Below are positions 18,639 to 27,475 of a stretch of DNA of 64,000 nucleotides, one piece after another (the first letter of the stretch is position 1; every line of letters begins with the position of its first letter). This DNA is from Bradyrhizobium septentrionale. GTDB lineage: Bacteria; Pseudomonadota; Alphaproteobacteria; Rhizobiales; Xanthobacteraceae. The notes under the pieces are model-generated. The model saw nothing but the letters and a program-made list of their open reading frames with translations, made no database searches and was not told where the DNA came from. A program made the position numbers and the translations under genes. The stretch covers positions 6,032,501 through 6,096,500 of the forward strand of contig NZ_CP088285.1 of NCBI RefSeq assembly GCF_011516645.4, read 5' to 3'.

Positions 18639-18790
18639 CTGAAATATCCTCCCTGCTTGTTTTGGCGCGTTGTCTTGGCGCGCCGCAATGCCGCGCAATG
18701 TCCCGCACGCCGCGGCGTGCCGGTCAAACGCTAGCAGCAGATTTGCGGCGACGGAAGCGACCTCGAGGCGTGTAGTGGTGCTCTCTCCCT

Positions 18791-18898
18791 TCGTCATTCC
18801 GGGGCTCGCGAAGCGAGAGCCCGGAATCCATCGGGCCGGGCGTTTTGCTGATGAATGGATTCCGGGCTCGCGCCAAGAGGCGCCCCCCGGAACGACGA
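18791..18898. repeat. Palindromic repeat, TCGTCATTCCGGGGCTCGCG type
   Basis: Arms TCGTCATTCCGG and CCGGAACGACGA flank inner pairs such as CCCGGAATCCAT / ATGGATTCCGGG. A related element lies at 51571-51669. Confidence 0.75.
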
Positions 18899-19139
18899 GG
18901 GGTGGAAGGCGCGCGCTCCTGCCACTGAGTTGCCCGACGACGCAAGCCCCCATCGCAAAAATATTTCGGTTTATCGTAATGGCAACTCAGTGTATGGTTT
19001 GCCCGTCTCACCCGATCGAGGGGCGCTTCGCGATCGTCACGAACGCGGTGTGGGATGCGGTGGACGCTGATAGCGCGACTGACGAGAGCGCATGAGGCGG
19101 ACGGTGAAGTCGTGTGGTCCTGACGCCCTAGCGGCCGGT

Positions 19140-19337
19140 GTCTCCCCGCAAAACGCGAAAGCGTTTTTGCGGAGACGGTGACAAGCAAGCCTAGTCTCGC
19201 CGGGGAGAGCACGAAGTAAGCCGTAGCCCATCGCGCAGGGAAAGCCGGACTGCTCCGGTTACACCTGTGGTCCTACGCCTGTGCTTTTTTGTTGCACAGG
19301 GCCCATGGGTGCGATCGGCACCCGGCTTTCCCTGTGC
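19140..19337. repeat. Large structured noncoding repeat with nested hairpins
   Basis: A first hairpin spans 19140-19176: TCTCC and GCAAAACGC, GAAA tetraloop, GCGTTTTTGC and GGAGA. A second spans 19233-19337: GCGCAGGGAAAGCCGG pairs with CCGGCTTTCCCTGTGC, enclosing CCTGTGC (19278-19284) with GCACAGG (19294-19300) and GGGTGC with GCACCC. The surrounding sequence from about 18950 (with GGGGAGAGCACGAAGTAAGC) matches my memory of an intergenic sequence repeated many times in Bradyrhizobium genomes and often misannotated as small proteins. Function unknown. Confidence 0.65.
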
Positions 19338-19436
19338 CCTCTATATCCACGGAGGGAGCAAGTTAACGCAAGACTCGGACGCTTCTGCGCCGCGAGGATG
19401 CGGATGTATGTCTCAAGCTCGCTCCACACATTCGAT

Positions 19437-19568
19437 GTCGTCCCGGGCAAGCGCAGCGCGACCCAGGACCCATAACCACCGATGCTCATTGCGGAACGAC
19501 GCTGCGGCCACGGCTTGCTTCAACAACGCAGTCCTGTGGTTATGGGTCCCTGCTTTCGCAGGGACGAC
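19437..19568. repeat. CCATAACCAC inverted-repeat element, copy 1
   Basis: Outer arms GTCGTCCC and GGGACGAC; inner arms GGACCCATAACCAC and GTGGTTATGGGTCC; variable centre of about 50 bases. It lies 27 bases beyond the stop of the SDR gene at 19596. Five more copies occur in the window. Confidence 0.85.
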
Positions 19569-19595
19569 ACCGGTGATGCGGGAGCGCCGTAATAA

Positions 19596-20390
19596 TCAAA
19601 ACGCCGTGTACCCGCCGTCGATTACAAAACAATCCGCCGTATGATAGGACGATGCCTTGCTCATGATGTAGACGGCGATGCCGCCGAAATCGCTCGGCTC
19701 GCCGAAGCGGCGCAGCGGGATGCGCGGCATCACGTTGGCGACGAACTTGTCGTTGGCCATGATGCCGGCGGTCATGTCGCTCTTGATCCAGCCGGGCAGG
19801 ATCGCGTTCGCGGTGACGCCGTGGCGGGCGAGCTCGACGCCGAGCGCGCGGCACAGCGCGTTCAGCGCAGCCTTGGTGCCGGCATAGTGCTCGTTGCGCG
19901 CAGTGCCGAACAGCGAGGCGAGGCTCGAGGTCGCCACCAGCCGGCCGAATCTGTCGCCCGCCTCGGCGCGCTCGGTCATGTGGCGCGCCGCGGCCTGGAA
20001 CACATGAAACACGCCGTCCAGATTGGTCGCGAACATTCTTCGCCATTCCTCCTCGGTGCGGTCGATGAAGGAGCGGCGTCCGCCGCCGCCGATGCCGGCA
20101 TTGGCGAAGCAGCCGTCGACGCGGCCGAAGGTGTCGAGCGTCGCCTTCATCGCGGTCTTGACCGAGCCGGGATCGGTGACGTCGCAGAATTGCGTTGCGA
20201 CCTTGCCGGGCCCGGCCTTCATCGAAGCCGCCGCGTTCGCATTTTTCTCCGCGTTGCGGCCCCAGATCGCGACGTTGCAGCCGGCGGCGTTCAGCGCCTG
20301 TGCGATGCCGAGGCCGATGCCGCCATTGCCGCCGGTGATGACGGCGACGCGGCCGGTGAGATCGAAGATGCCACTCATTGGGGTTTCCAT
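19596..20390 (-). CDS. Short-chain dehydrogenase/reductase
   Basis: 264 residues if read from ATG 20390; a second ATG at 20378 has GGAAACCC just upstream and may be the true start. Classical SDR: cofactor motif ITGGNGGIGLG, FANAG for NNAG, catalytic S in VATSSLAS, Y-x3-K as YAGTK, and LPGWIKSDM after it. It interconverts an alcohol and a ketone with NAD(P). Substrate unknown. It stands on the reverse strand, divergent from the crotonase operon at 20530. Confidence 0.88.
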   Translation of the reverse strand: METPMSGIFDLTGRVAVITGGNGGIGLGIAQALNAAGCNVAIWGRNAEKNANAAASMKAGPGKVATQFCDVTDPGSVKTAMKATLDTFGRVDGCFANAGIGGGGRRSFIDRTEEEWRRMFATNLDGVFHVFQAAARHMTERAEAGDRFGRLVATSSLASLFGTARNEHYAGTKAALNALCRALGVELARHGVTANAILPGWIKSDMTAGIMANDKFVANVMPRIPLRRFGEPSDFGGIAVYIMSKASSYHTADCFVIDGGYTAF

Positions 20391-20529
20391 TTGGTTTGGC
20401 GCGCGTTAATCGTGCGCCTCGGGACGAGCTTGGCGGCAACCATGGACAAGCCCGGCACAAAAATCAAATATGGGTCGAAACATCGACCTACCGCGGTACC
20501 AACCGCCGAAGCAACGTAAAGAGGAAACC

Positions 20530-21324
20530 ATGCAGTTCAAACACGTCACGCTCGACTTCGACGGATCGGTCGCAATCCTCAAGCTCGACCATCAGGAAGT
20601 CATGAACGCGGTCTCGCTCGACATGCTGGGCGGGCTTGCCGAGGCGTTGGATGCGATCGACGACAAGCGCGACGAAGTGCGCTGCCTGGTCATTACAGGC
20701 GCCGGCCGCGCCTTCTGCACCGGCGCCAATCTGCAGGGCCGCAACACGCAAGCGAAGCCGGGCAAGAGCAACGCCGGCGCGGCGCTGGAGACCGCATTCC
20801 ATCCCTTCTTGCGCCGACTGCGTAAGCTGCACTGTCCGATCGTGACCGCGGTGAACGGCCCGGCCGCCGGCGCCGGGATGAGTTTTGCATTGATGGGCGA
20901 TCTGGTGCTGTGCGCGCGCTCGTCGTATTTCCTGCAGGCGTTCCGCCGCATCGGCCTGGTGCCGGATTGCGGCTCGACCTGGCTGCTGCCGCGGCTGATC
21001 GGCAAGGCGCGTTCGGTCGAGCTGTCGCTGCTCGGCGAGCGGCTGCCGGCCGAGAAGGCGCTTGAATGGGGCCTCGTCAACCGTGTCTATGACGACGGCG
21101 CGCTGATGGAGGAGACCATGAAGCTCGCGCACGAGCTCGCCAACGGGCCTACGGTCGCGCTGTCGTTGATCAGAAAACTCTACTGGGAAAGCCCGGAGAA
21201 TTCGTTCGAGGAGCAGCTCAATCTGGAATTCGAGTCGCAGCGCATCGCGGGCAGCGCCGAGGATTTCAAGGAAGGCGTCACCGCATTCCTCGAGAAGCGT
21301 CCGGCGAAGTTCAAAGGCAAATGA
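20530..21324 (+). CDS. Enoyl-CoA hydratase/isomerase family protein
   Basis: 264 residues from ATG 20530 behind GAGGAAA. Crotonase fold with oxyanion-hole strands ITGAGRAFCTGANLQG and NGPAAGAGMSFAL. In the second catalytic region, RRIGLVPDCGSTWLLPRL, a D takes the place of the second usual Glu, as in PaaG-like isomerases, so isomerase activity is possible. It heads a three-gene unit: the kinase-like gene overlaps its stop by ATGA, and the DUF6285 gene follows in the same way. Confidence 0.88.
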   Translation: MQFKHVTLDFDGSVAILKLDHQEVMNAVSLDMLGGLAEALDAIDDKRDEVRCLVITGAGRAFCTGANLQGRNTQAKPGKSNAGAALETAFHPFLRRLRKLHCPIVTAVNGPAAGAGMSFALMGDLVLCARSSYFLQAFRRIGLVPDCGSTWLLPRLIGKARSVELSLLGERLPAEKALEWGLVNRVYDDGALMEETMKLAHELANGPTVALSLIRKLYWESPENSFEEQLNLEFESQRIAGSAEDFKEGVTAFLEKRPAKFKGK

Positions 21325-22307
21325 TCGAGACCGAGCTCACCCGCTGCGTCGCCTCCTTTCATCCCGGCGCGACCGGCATCACGGGCGCCGCAAAACTCTC
21401 CGGCGGCGCCAGCCAGGAGACCTGGACGTTCGACATCGTCCACCCCAACGGCAATGTCGGCGCGATCCTGCGCCGCGCGCCGCCGGGCTATGGTGCGGCG
21501 CCGGGCCGCGCCGCCGGCCTCGATGCCGAGGCCACGCTGATGCAGCTCGCGCATGACGCGGGCCTGCCGTCGCCGAAGGTGATGCATGTGCTGACGCCGG
21601 AGGATGGCCTCGGCCGCGGCTTCATCATGGCGCGCGTCGAAGGCGAGACCATCGCGCGGAAAATTTTGCGCGACGAGGAATTTGCCAATGCGCGGCCGAT
21701 CCTGGCGCGCCAGCTCGGCCGCGTTATCGCCAGCATTCACGGCCTGCCGCAGGCAAAGCTGCCGCAGCTGCGCAGCCTGACCGCGACCAAGGAGATCGAG
21801 GATCTCGGCCGCGAATATCACGGCTTCAATTGGCCGCGGCCGGTGTTCGAGCTGGCGCTGCGCTGGCTGCGCGATCACGATCCCGGTCCGTCGTCTGACG
21901 TCACACTGGTGCATGGCGATTTCCGCCACGGCAATCTGATCATCGGTCCCGACGGGGTGCGTGCGGTGCTCGACTGGGAGCTCGCGCATACCGGCGATCC
22001 CATGGAGGATCTCGGCTGGATCTGTGTCAACTCGTGGCGCTTCGGCGAGATCGACAAGCCGGTCGGCGGTTTTGGTACACGCGAAGACCTGTTCGCAGGC
22101 TATGAAGAAGCCGGCCGCAAGGCCGACCGCGATCGCGTGATGTTCTGGGAAGTGATGGGCACGCTGCGCTGGGGCGTGATGTGCTGCGGCATGATGCAGC
22201 GCTTCCGTTCCGGCCCCGATCATTCGATGGAGCGGGCGATGATCGGGCGGCGTGCGTCGGAAACCGAGATCGATCTGTTGCGGTTGCTGGCTCCGCGGGG
22301 AAAATGA
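21321..22307 (+). CDS. Phosphotransferase family protein (APH/ACAD10-11 kinase-like)
   Basis: 328 residues. Kinase-like fold with catalytic loop VHGDFRHGNLIIG and the metal-binding DWELAHTGDPMEDLGW. The N-terminal GGASQETWTFDI is the ATP-loop equivalent. This branch resembles the kinase part of mammalian ACAD10/11, which phosphorylates 4-hydroxyacyl-CoAs so that they can be dehydrated. By analogy it may act on a hydroxyacyl-CoA together with the crotonase and the nearby dehydrogenases. It starts within the ATGA overlap with the crotonase. Confidence 0.85.
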   Translation: MIETELTRCVASFHPGATGITGAAKLSGGASQETWTFDIVHPNGNVGAILRRAPPGYGAAPGRAAGLDAEATLMQLAHDAGLPSPKVMHVLTPEDGLGRGFIMARVEGETIARKILRDEEFANARPILARQLGRVIASIHGLPQAKLPQLRSLTATKEIEDLGREYHGFNWPRPVFELALRWLRDHDPGPSSDVTLVHGDFRHGNLIIGPDGVRAVLDWELAHTGDPMEDLGWICVNSWRFGEIDKPVGGFGTREDLFAGYEEAGRKADRDRVMFWEVMGTLRWGVMCCGMMQRFRSGPDHSMERAMIGRRASETEIDLLRLLAPRGK

Positions 22308-22684
22308 CCATGCAGGACGAACCGACACCCACCGAACTGATCAAGGCCGTCGCCGATTTCCTGCGCAACGAGATCGCACCCGCGATCAAGGGGCACAACA
22401 GCTTCAAGCTCCGCGTCGGCATCAACGCGCTCGACCTGGTGACGCGGCAGCTTGCGCTTGCCGAGGCGGGCGACGAGACCGAGGCCGCGCGGCTGAAGCA
22501 GTTGCTCGGCGCGGACGGGACGCTGACGGAGCTCAATCGCGCGCTCTCGGCGAGGATCGCAAGCGGCGAGGTCGACCTGAAGACGCCGGGGCTATCGGAG
22601 CATCTCTGGCAGACCACGATGGACAAGCTCGCCGTCGATCAGCCGAACTACGCGTCCTACAAGAGGGAGTTGGGGAATACGTAA
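22304..22684 (+). CDS. DUF6285 domain-containing protein
   Basis: 126 residues. Helical, with PTPTELIKAVADFLRNEIAP, GHNSFKLRVGINALDLVTRQ and QPNYASYKR, which I recognise as the small protein that commonly follows APH-like kinase genes (DUF6285). No catalytic motif is visible and its function is unknown. It overlaps the kinase stop by ATGA; a second ATG lies at 22310. The strict coupling suggests that it forms a complex with the kinase or is its accessory. Confidence 0.75.
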   Translation: MTMQDEPTPTELIKAVADFLRNEIAPAIKGHNSFKLRVGINALDLVTRQLALAEAGDETEAARLKQLLGADGTLTELNRALSARIASGEVDLKTPGLSEHLWQTTMDKLAVDQPNYASYKRELGNT

Positions 22685-22814
22685 CTTTCGGTACGTTCCC
22701 CGGACGCTGCGCAGCGCGAAGCGGGGCGCTGCTGATCCGGGGTCCATCAGCCGCAGGTCCCGGCTCTGCGGCGCAGCGCTGCACGCTGCACCGCGTCCGG
22801 GACGCGACAGTCTG
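22685..22814. repeat. GC-rich palindromic spacer between convergent genes
   Basis: It contains TCCCCGGACGCTGCGCAGCG and, inverted, CACCGCGTCCGGGAC, together with CTGCGGCGCAGCGCTGCACG. The spacer can fold into a long stem and resembles another dispersed Bradyrhizobium repeat. It may also end both transcripts. Confidence 0.5.
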
Positions 22815-23594
22815 TTACCGCCCCAACCATTTCGGCGGCCGCTTCTCCGAAAACGCCTTCGGGCCCTCGATGTAATCCTGCGAGGCGGCCATCGCCTTCA
22901 CCGCCGGATACTCGCGCTGCTCGGCGATCGCCTGTTCCAGCGACACTTCGAGACCGCGCTGGATCGCCTGCTTGGAGGCGCGGATCGACATCGGCGAGTT
23001 CTTGGCGATGGTCTTGGCCCAGCGCTCGGCGGCGGCCAGCGCCTCGCCCTGCGGCACCACCTCGTTGACGAAGCCGAGCTCGAGGCCTTCCTTGGCGCTG
23101 ACATGGCGCGCCGTCAGGATCATGCCCATGGCGCGCTTCAGCCCGATCTGCCGTGGCAGCCGGTGCACGCCGCCGGCGAGCGCGGCAAGGCCGACACGCG
23201 GCTCGGGCAGGGCGAAGGTCGCATTCTCCGAGGCGATGATCAGGTCGCAGGCCAGCGCGATCTCGAACCCGCCGCCCATCGCGACGCCGTTGACGGCGGC
23301 GATGATCGGCTTGTCGCAGTCGAAGCGGCTGGTCAGGCCGGCGAAGCCGCCCTTGTCCCAGCCGCGCTTGCCGCCGGCGGCCTGCCATTTCAGGTCGTTG
23401 CCGGCGCAAAACGCCTTGTCGCCGGCGCCGGTGACGATCGCGACCCACTGCTCGGGATCGGCGGAGAAGTCGTCGAACACCTTGTTGAGCTCGAAATGCG
23501 CGTCGATATGCAGCGCATTGTAAACCTCCGGCCGCGACAGCGTCACGATGGTGATGGGACCCTTGCGCGTCACCTTGGCGAATTTCAGATCCAT
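22815..23594 (-). CDS. Enoyl-CoA hydratase/isomerase family protein
   Basis: 259 residues from ATG 23594 with GGGAGCC upstream. Crotonase motifs: VTGAGDKAFCAGNDLK and NGVAMGGGFEIALACDL, with Glu in ALPEPRVGLAALAGG. It resembles the CaiD/carnityl-CoA dehydratase-like branch. It hydrates or isomerises an acyl-CoA. Its stop faces that of the DUF6285 gene across 130 bases; its start is divergent from the acyl-CoA dehydrogenase at 23815. Confidence 0.88.
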   Translation of the reverse strand: MDLKFAKVTRKGPITIVTLSRPEVYNALHIDAHFELNKVFDDFSADPEQWVAIVTGAGDKAFCAGNDLKWQAAGGKRGWDKGGFAGLTSRFDCDKPIIAAVNGVAMGGGFEIALACDLIIASENATFALPEPRVGLAALAGGVHRLPRQIGLKRAMGMILTARHVSAKEGLELGFVNEVVPQGEALAAAERWAKTIAKNSPMSIRASKQAIQRGLEVSLEQAIAEQREYPAVKAMAASQDYIEGPKAFSEKRPPKWLGR

Positions 23595-23711
23595 GTTGGC
23601 TCCCGTCGATTTTCTGTGGCAAAGAATATCTTGCGCATCCTAACGCTTGCGCGCCGTCCCGTGCCATCCAATTACGCAACGCGACCGCGCGCGCAAGCCT
23701 CAATGGCCTGC

Positions 23712-23741
23712 TTGACTTGGCCTGTCGCTTCTCAGCTTAAT
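23712..23741 (+). promoter_or_regulatory. Possible sigma-70-type promoter for the acyl-CoA dehydrogenase at 23815
   Basis: TTGACT (23712-23717), 18-base spacer, CTTAAT (23736-23741), about 70 bases upstream of the TTG start. The boxes are imperfect and the assignment is tentative. Confidence 0.3.
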
Positions 23742-23814
23742 CGATCCGAACGCGCGTTTGCGATAGCGCCTAGACGCAAAACCAAAATCAACGAATTTTC
23801 CGGGAGAGACGACC

Positions 23815-25089
23815 TTGGATTTCAATCTGCCGGCTGACCTGACAGCCTATCTCGCCGAGCTCGACCGCTTCATCGAACGCGAGATCAAGCCGCTGGAAGC
23901 GGCTGACGACAACATCCGCTTCTTCGACCATCGCCGCGAATGGGCGCGCACCGATTTCGACAAGGGCGGCCTGCCTCGCCATGAATGGGAGCTCCTGCTG
24001 CGCAAGGCCAAGAACCTGGCCGACGCCGCGGGCCATCTGCGCTTCGCGATCCCGAAGCGCTATGGCGGCAAGGACGGCTCCAATCTCTGGATGGCTGTGA
24101 TCCGCGAACATTTTGCCGCAAAAGGTCTCGGCCTGCACAACGATTTGCAGAACGAGCACTCGATTGTCGGCAATCTCCCGATCGTGACCATGCTCGACCG
24201 CTATGGAACCGACGAGCAGAAGGCGATGATCGACGGCTCGATCACCGGCAAGTACCGCATCACGTTCGGTCTGACTGAACCGGAGCACGGCTCCGACGCC
24301 ACGCATATGGAAACCAGGGCGGTGCCGGCGACGCGTGACAACGTCAAGGGCTGGATCATCAACGGCGAGAAGATGTGGACCACCGGCATGCATGTCGCTA
24401 CGCATTGCGCGCTGTTTGCCCGTACCTCCGGCAATGACGGCGACGCCCGCGGCATCAGCTGCTTCCTGGTGCCGGCGAAATCGGCGGGCGTGAAGGTCGA
24501 AGAGTATATGTGGACCTTCAACATGCCGACCGATCATCCGCGCGTCAGCTTCACCGACGTGTTCGTGCCTGAAGATGCGCAGTTCGGCGAGGTCGGCCGC
24601 GGCTTGTCGCTGGCGCAATGTTTTGTCCATGAGAACCGGATCCGTCAGGCCGCAAGCTCGCTCGGTGCCGCCGTGTATTGCATCAACGAAAGCGTGAAAT
24701 ATGCGCGCGAGCGCAAGCCGTTCGGCAAGGCGCTGGCCGAGAACCAGGCGATCCAGTGGCCGCTGGTCGAGCTCGCGACCCAGGCCGAGATGCTGCGGCT
24801 GTTGATCCGCAAGACCGCCTGGGAGATGGATCAGCTGACCCAGGCGCAGGTCGAGCACACGCTGTCGGACCGGGTTTCGATGTGCAACTTCTGGGCAAAC
24901 CGTCTGTGTTGCGAGGCCGCCGACCGCGCGATGCAGGTGCATGGCGGCATGGGTTATTCGCGCCACAAGCCGTTCGAGCACATCTATCGCCATCACCGCC
25001 GCTATCGCATCACCGAAGGCAGCGAGGAAATCCAGAAGCGCAAGGTGGCGGGCTTCCTGTTCGGCTACATGGGAGCCGGCAAGCACTGA
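23815..25089 (+). CDS. Acyl-CoA dehydrogenase
   Basis: 424 residues starting at TTG 23815 behind GGGAGAG; no better ATG exists upstream. Motifs: FGLTEPEHGSDATHMETR, WIINGEKMWTTGMH, RERKPFGKALAENQAIQW, and the C-terminal region YRITEGSEEIQKRKVAGF with the catalytic glutamate. It removes two hydrogens from an acyl-CoA and reduces ETF. Substrate unknown. It is followed 25 bases later by the GFA gene on the same strand. Confidence 0.88.
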   Translation: MDFNLPADLTAYLAELDRFIEREIKPLEAADDNIRFFDHRREWARTDFDKGGLPRHEWELLLRKAKNLADAAGHLRFAIPKRYGGKDGSNLWMAVIREHFAAKGLGLHNDLQNEHSIVGNLPIVTMLDRYGTDEQKAMIDGSITGKYRITFGLTEPEHGSDATHMETRAVPATRDNVKGWIINGEKMWTTGMHVATHCALFARTSGNDGDARGISCFLVPAKSAGVKVEEYMWTFNMPTDHPRVSFTDVFVPEDAQFGEVGRGLSLAQCFVHENRIRQAASSLGAAVYCINESVKYARERKPFGKALAENQAIQWPLVELATQAEMLRLLIRKTAWEMDQLTQAQVEHTLSDRVSMCNFWANRLCCEAADRAMQVHGGMGYSRHKPFEHIYRHHRRYRITEGSEEIQKRKVAGFLFGYMGAGKH

Positions 25090-25114
25090 GGCATTCACGA
25101 GGGAGCGGGTCGAC

Positions 25115-25588
25115 ATGGAAGGTGGGTGCACCTGCAGAAACGTCCGCTACCGCCTGACCGGCAGGCCGCTGATCGTGCACGCCTGCCACTGCACATGGTG
25201 CCAGCGCGAGGCCGGCACCGTGCATGCGCTCAACGCGATGTACGAGGCCGAACGGGTCGAGCACGTCGCCGCCGAGCCGGAGATCGTCGACACGCCGTCG
25301 GCGAGCGGCAAGGGCCAGAAGATCGCGCGCTGCCCGCGCTGCAAGGTCGCGGTCTGGAGCAATTATCCGGGCTCGGGACCCGCAGTGCGCTTCGTCCGCG
25401 TCGGCACGCTTGATGATCCCAATCAGTGCCCGCCCGACGTCCACATCTTCACGTCGTCCAAACAGCGCTGGGTGACGTTCCCTTCAGGCGCAAAGGTGTT
25501 CGCCGAGTATTACGATCGGAAAGCGGTCTGGCCGGAGGAGGCGCAAGAGCGCTGGCGCGTCTTGCGGGAGAGGATGAAGAAGGCGTGA
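25115..25588 (+). CDS. GFA family protein (glutathione-dependent formaldehyde-activating-like)
   Basis: 157 residues from ATG 25115. Cysteine-rich Zn fold: GGCTCRNVRY, HACHCTWCQREAG and ARCPRCKVAVWS give the seven or so cysteines that bind two Zn2+ in Gfa/CENP-V-like proteins. The family name comes from a reported glutathione-formaldehyde adduct activity, but most members are of unknown function. A hairpin with CGTCGTCCCGGCC/GGCCGGGACGACG-type arms follows near 25608-25635. Confidence 0.88.
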   Translation: MEGGCTCRNVRYRLTGRPLIVHACHCTWCQREAGTVHALNAMYEAERVEHVAAEPEIVDTPSASGKGQKIARCPRCKVAVWSNYPGSGPAVRFVRVGTLDDPNQCPPDVHIFTSSKQRWVTFPSGAKVFAEYYDRKAVWPEEAQERWRVLRERMKKA

Positions 25589-25605
25589 TGCGAACCACTC
25601 TCTCC

Positions 25606-25636
25606 ATCGTCGTCCCGGCCTTCGCCGGGACGACAG
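25606..25636. terminator. Hairpin between convergent GFA and CoA-ligase genes
   Basis: ATCGTCGTCCCGGCC TTC GCCGGGACGAC is a nearly perfect stem. There is no T-run, but it sits exactly between two convergent genes. It is also an end unit of the CCATAACCAC repeat type. Confidence 0.5.
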
Positions 25637-25642
25637 AGGAGG

Positions 25643-27223
25643 CTAATTCACCTGCCGGTCCTTGCCCGCCCAATACGGATCGCGCAAATTCCGCCGCAGG
25701 ATCTTGCCCGACGGGTTGCGCGGCAGCGCCGGGATGAAGTCGACCGATTTCGGCGTCTTGAAGCCCGCGATCCGCTCGCGGGTAAAGTTGATGATGTCGG
25801 TCGCGGTCGCCGTTTTGCCTGGCTTCATCACGACCACCGCCTTCACCGCCTCGCCCCATTTGTCGTCGGGGATGCCGATCACGGCGGCTTCGGCCACGTC
25901 AGGGTGGTCGCACAGCGCGCTCTCGACCTCGGCCGGATAGATGTTCTCGCCGCCAGAGATGATCATGTCCTTGATGCGGTCGTGGATGTAGAGATAGCCG
26001 TCATTGTCCATGTAGCCGGCATCGCCGGTGCGCAGCCAGCCGTCGCCGTCGATGGTGCGCGCGGTGGCCTCGGGCAGATTCCAGTAGCCGACCATGTTGG
26101 AGCCGGAGCGGGTGGCGATCTCGCCGACTTCGCCCGGCGGAAGCGGCTTGCCGTCAGGGTCGAGGATCGCAAGCTCGATACCGGGCAGCGCCTTGCCGGC
26201 CGAGCGCATCCGCTCGAGCCCCTCGATATGGTCCTCCGGCGGCAGCGCGACGATGGTGCCGGTGGTTTCGGTCATGCCGTACATCTGCACGAAGCCGCAT
26301 TTGAAGACCTCGATGCACTCCTTCAGCAGCGCCGCCGGAATCGGCGAGGCGCCATACAGCATGTACTTCAAACGGGAAAAGTCGACCTGCCGCGCGCGCG
26401 GCTGCCGCACCACGAATTGCATCGCCGCCGGCACCATGAACAATTTGGTGATGCCGGACTGCTCGAAGAAGTCGAGCACCTTGGTCGGGTCGAACTCGCG
26501 GGCGATCACGCCGCGGGCGCCGTGATAGAGCCCCATGACGCCCCAGCCGGAGCCGCCGATGTGGAAGATCGGCATTGCGACCAGCGAGACGTCGTCGGTG
26601 GTCCATTTGTTCCATTCCGGCTTCTCGGCCTCGTTGCCGCTCTGCACGAGGTTGAGGAAATTTGCGTGGGAGAGCATCGCGCCCTTCGGCTTGCCTGTGG
26701 TGCCCGAAGTGTAGAGCTGGATCGCGATGTCCTTTGGCTCGAGCGCGACGCGCGGATCATCGCCGCTCTGCGCGTCGCGCCAGGCGAGATAGTCGGGCCA
26801 TTCCGGCGCGCCGCTCTCGGTCGTGATGACAGTGCGGACGCTGGGCAGCTTGTCCCTGATATTGCGCGCTTGCGTGATGAATTCGGGGCCGACAAACAGG
26901 ATCGGTGCCTTGCAGTCGTCGACGATGAAGGCGACCTCGGGGCCCGCCAGCCGCCAGTTCACCGGCGCCATCACCACGCCGGCCTTCATCGCACCCATCA
27001 ACAGCTCGAAATAGAAGTCGCTGTTCTTGCCGAGATAGGCGATGCGCTCGCCTTTTTTGACGCCCATCGCGATCAGCGCGTTGGCGACACGGTTGGTCTT
27101 GATGTCGAATTCGGTGAAGCTGGTTTGCCGTCCCTCGAACTCATAGGCCAGCGCATCGCCGAGACTGCTGGCGCGGTCGCGCACCATGTCGGCAAGGTTG
27201 GTCAGTTTCGGCGCAGCGGACAT
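25643..27223 (-). CDS. AMP-forming acyl-CoA synthetase (long-chain fatty acid CoA ligase-like)
   Basis: 526 residues from ATG 27223 behind GGGGGAAA; the upstream part of the open frame runs into a repeat. ANL-family motifs in order: LYTSGTTGKPKGAMLSH (phosphate loop), YGMTETTG, GWLRTGDAGYMDNDGYLYI, DRIKDMIISGGENIYPAEVE (hinge) and NPSGKILRRNLR with the catalytic lysine. It activates a carboxylic acid via the acyl-AMP and loads CoA. The closest type is FadD-like. It probably feeds the beta-oxidation genes around it. Confidence 0.88.
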   Translation of the reverse strand: MSAAPKLTNLADMVRDRASSLGDALAYEFEGRQTSFTEFDIKTNRVANALIAMGVKKGERIAYLGKNSDFYFELLMGAMKAGVVMAPVNWRLAGPEVAFIVDDCKAPILFVGPEFITQARNIRDKLPSVRTVITTESGAPEWPDYLAWRDAQSGDDPRVALEPKDIAIQLYTSGTTGKPKGAMLSHANFLNLVQSGNEAEKPEWNKWTTDDVSLVAMPIFHIGGSGWGVMGLYHGARGVIAREFDPTKVLDFFEQSGITKLFMVPAAMQFVVRQPRARQVDFSRLKYMLYGASPIPAALLKECIEVFKCGFVQMYGMTETTGTIVALPPEDHIEGLERMRSAGKALPGIELAILDPDGKPLPPGEVGEIATRSGSNMVGYWNLPEATARTIDGDGWLRTGDAGYMDNDGYLYIHDRIKDMIISGGENIYPAEVESALCDHPDVAEAAVIGIPDDKWGEAVKAVVVMKPGKTATATDIINFTRERIAGFKTPKSVDFIPALPRNPSGKILRRNLRDPYWAGKDRQVN

Positions 27224-27317
27224 GTTTCCCCCGTGACGTCTTGTTCTGGTTGCGCGGAGTGTGGCGGCATCCGGCAGCAAAGACAATACGGGGAGTGGTG
27301 CACGATCCATCCACACC

Positions 27318-27447
27318 GTCGTCCCGGGCAAGCGAAGCGCGACCCGGGACCCATAACCACAAGATCAAGTTGTCGAGCGCGCTGCGGCCCCAGCGTGCCC
27401 GGTCGTTTTAAGCGGTGGTTATGGGTCCCTGCTTTCGCAGGGACGAC
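27318..27447. repeat. CCATAACCAC inverted-repeat element, copy 2
   Basis: GTCGTCCCGGG ... GGGACCCATAACCAC, centre, GTGGTTATGGGTCCC ... GGGACGAC. It lies between the CoA ligase and an SDR on the same strand. Confidence 0.88.
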
Positions 27448-27475
27448 AGTTGAGCGTGGGGCGCGAGCTGACGCG

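Larger units (their letters stand above)
18639..19595. other. 957-base region without a credible gene, packed with repeats
   Basis: It holds a CGTCATTCCGG palindrome at 18791-18898, a structured repeat at about 18950-19345 and an inverted-repeat element at 19437-19568, listed separately. Several open frames cross these repeats on both strands, but they run through hairpins, lack ribosome sites and show no domain. Apart from the repeats I see nothing. Confidence 0.7.

Noticed and set aside
18724..19231. Small reverse-strand frames in the repeat region (e.g. 18724-19212 and 19037-19231)
   Set aside because: They read across hairpins of a dispersed repeat and have no ribosome site. Similar products are, from memory, common misannotations in Bradyrhizobium.
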